A stretch of DNA of 64,000 bases from Gordius sp. MW1 (lineage: Eukaryota > Nematomorpha > Gordioida > Gordea > Gordiidae). Shown piece after piece: positions 63,913-64,000 of this stretch. Location: NCBI GenBank assembly GCA_964036665.1, contig OZ038533.1, forward strand, positions 10,996,413 to 11,060,412, in the 5' to 3' direction. A program made the position numbers and the translations under genes. The notes beneath the pieces are model-generated. The model saw only the letters and a program-made list of their open reading frames with translations, had not been told where the DNA came from and searched no databases. Each line of letters starts with the position of its first letter. Position 1 is the stretch's first letter.

Positions 63913-64000
63913 TTGAGAATCCTATTATCCTCGATTGACTTCCGAAAAGAGGTTTTAAGCTGCGAGAACTATCATTTTCACAAAAGACAACGTTTTATTG
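63913..64000. repeat. Partial monomer cut by the window edge (88 bp)
   Basis: The first 88 bases of a monomer, with atcattttcac instead of atcattttgac. The array therefore runs on past the right edge; the left edge is likewise inside the array. Confidence 0.95.

Larger units (their letters stand above)
1..64000. repeat. Satellite DNA array, ~345-bp monomer, whole window
   Basis: Every part of the window is a copy of one ~345-bp unit, joined head to tail in a single orientation. Boundaries placed at each ttgagaatcc (usually preceded by gtaagccaat) give 186 full monomers and one 88-bp partial. Lengths are mostly 343-346 bp, with extremes of 309 and 346. Base composition of a reference copy is about 30 % G+C. 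No inversion, foreign insertion or unique spacer was seen on a full read. The phase of the monomer is arbitrary. Long arrays of this kind are known from centromeric and pericentromeric heterochromatin; the chromosomal place here is inferred. I do not recognise the family. Confidence 0.98.

Noticed and set aside
1..64000. CRISPR-like array
   Set aside because: There are regular repeats, but the whole 345-bp unit is conserved and there are no unique spacers between short repeats.
1..64000. CENP-B box
   Set aside because: The core needs CGGG at its 3' side. I found neither CGGG nor CCCG in the reference monomer, and TTCG occurs only in the tail without the required context.
1..64000. Telomeric repeat or subtelomere
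   Set aside because: No run of TTAGG, TTAGGG or related short repeats; the only likeness is single gattag strings inside the dyad spacer.
1..64000. Transposable element, LTR or rDNA spacer origin
   Set aside because: No terminal repeats with target duplications, no reverse transcriptase or transposase fragments and no rRNA-like sequence were seen; every base fits the monomer series.

Overview
The whole 64 kb window is one continuous array of a single AT-rich satellite DNA family. The monomer is about 345 bp and about 30 % G+C (105 of 345 in a reference copy). I placed monomer boundaries by eye at every recurrence of the ttgagaatcc phase mark: 186 complete monomers plus an 88-bp partial one at the right edge, all head to tail and in the same orientation. 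Lengths run from 309 to 346 bp, mostly 343 to 346. I saw no unique sequence, transposon, RNA gene or credible protein gene. The longest open frames are under 90 codons and are by-products of the repeat.

The array is organised into higher-order repeats (HORs), where blocks of distinguishable monomers are copied as a unit. From left to right: a 13-monomer unit of about 4.48 kb in two copies (1034-9994), an 11-monomer unit of about 3.79 kb with a partial second copy (9995-15158), a transition zone (15159-17561), a 9-monomer unit of about 3.10 kb in two full copies and a partial third (17562-25132), a loosely ordered zone (25133-31954), an 8-monomer unit of about 2.75 kb (31955-37117), a 7-monomer unit of about 2.41 kb in two copies that look identical (38122-42949), a shuffled zone of the same variants (42950-55994), a 3/4-monomer block (55995-58741) and a 4-monomer period (58742-61503) leading to the right edge. 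The HOR period therefore falls stepwise across the window. Inside HORs, copies differ by none to about ten changes by eye, while neighbouring monomers within a unit differ much more. That is the usual mark of recent block amplification by unequal exchange or conversion.

Monomers carry linked diagnostic blocks (A type, B type and a rarer C type) that switch part-way along individual monomers, so many are recombinant mosaics. Constant elements include an 8-bp dyad (GTTGCGAT, 11 nt, ATCGCAAC), a second dyad around ATGCAT, a strong A/T-tract segment and a TATATAAAAG motif. CpG is over-represented (14 seen, about 8 expected per monomer).

The host is almost certainly a eukaryote, since 64 kb without genes but with HOR satellite fits centromeric or pericentromeric heterochromatin. 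The CpG excess argues against a heavily CpG-methylated germline, so an invertebrate such as an insect is plausible. I do not recognise the family and cannot name the species. Centromere function is inference, not something the sequence proves.
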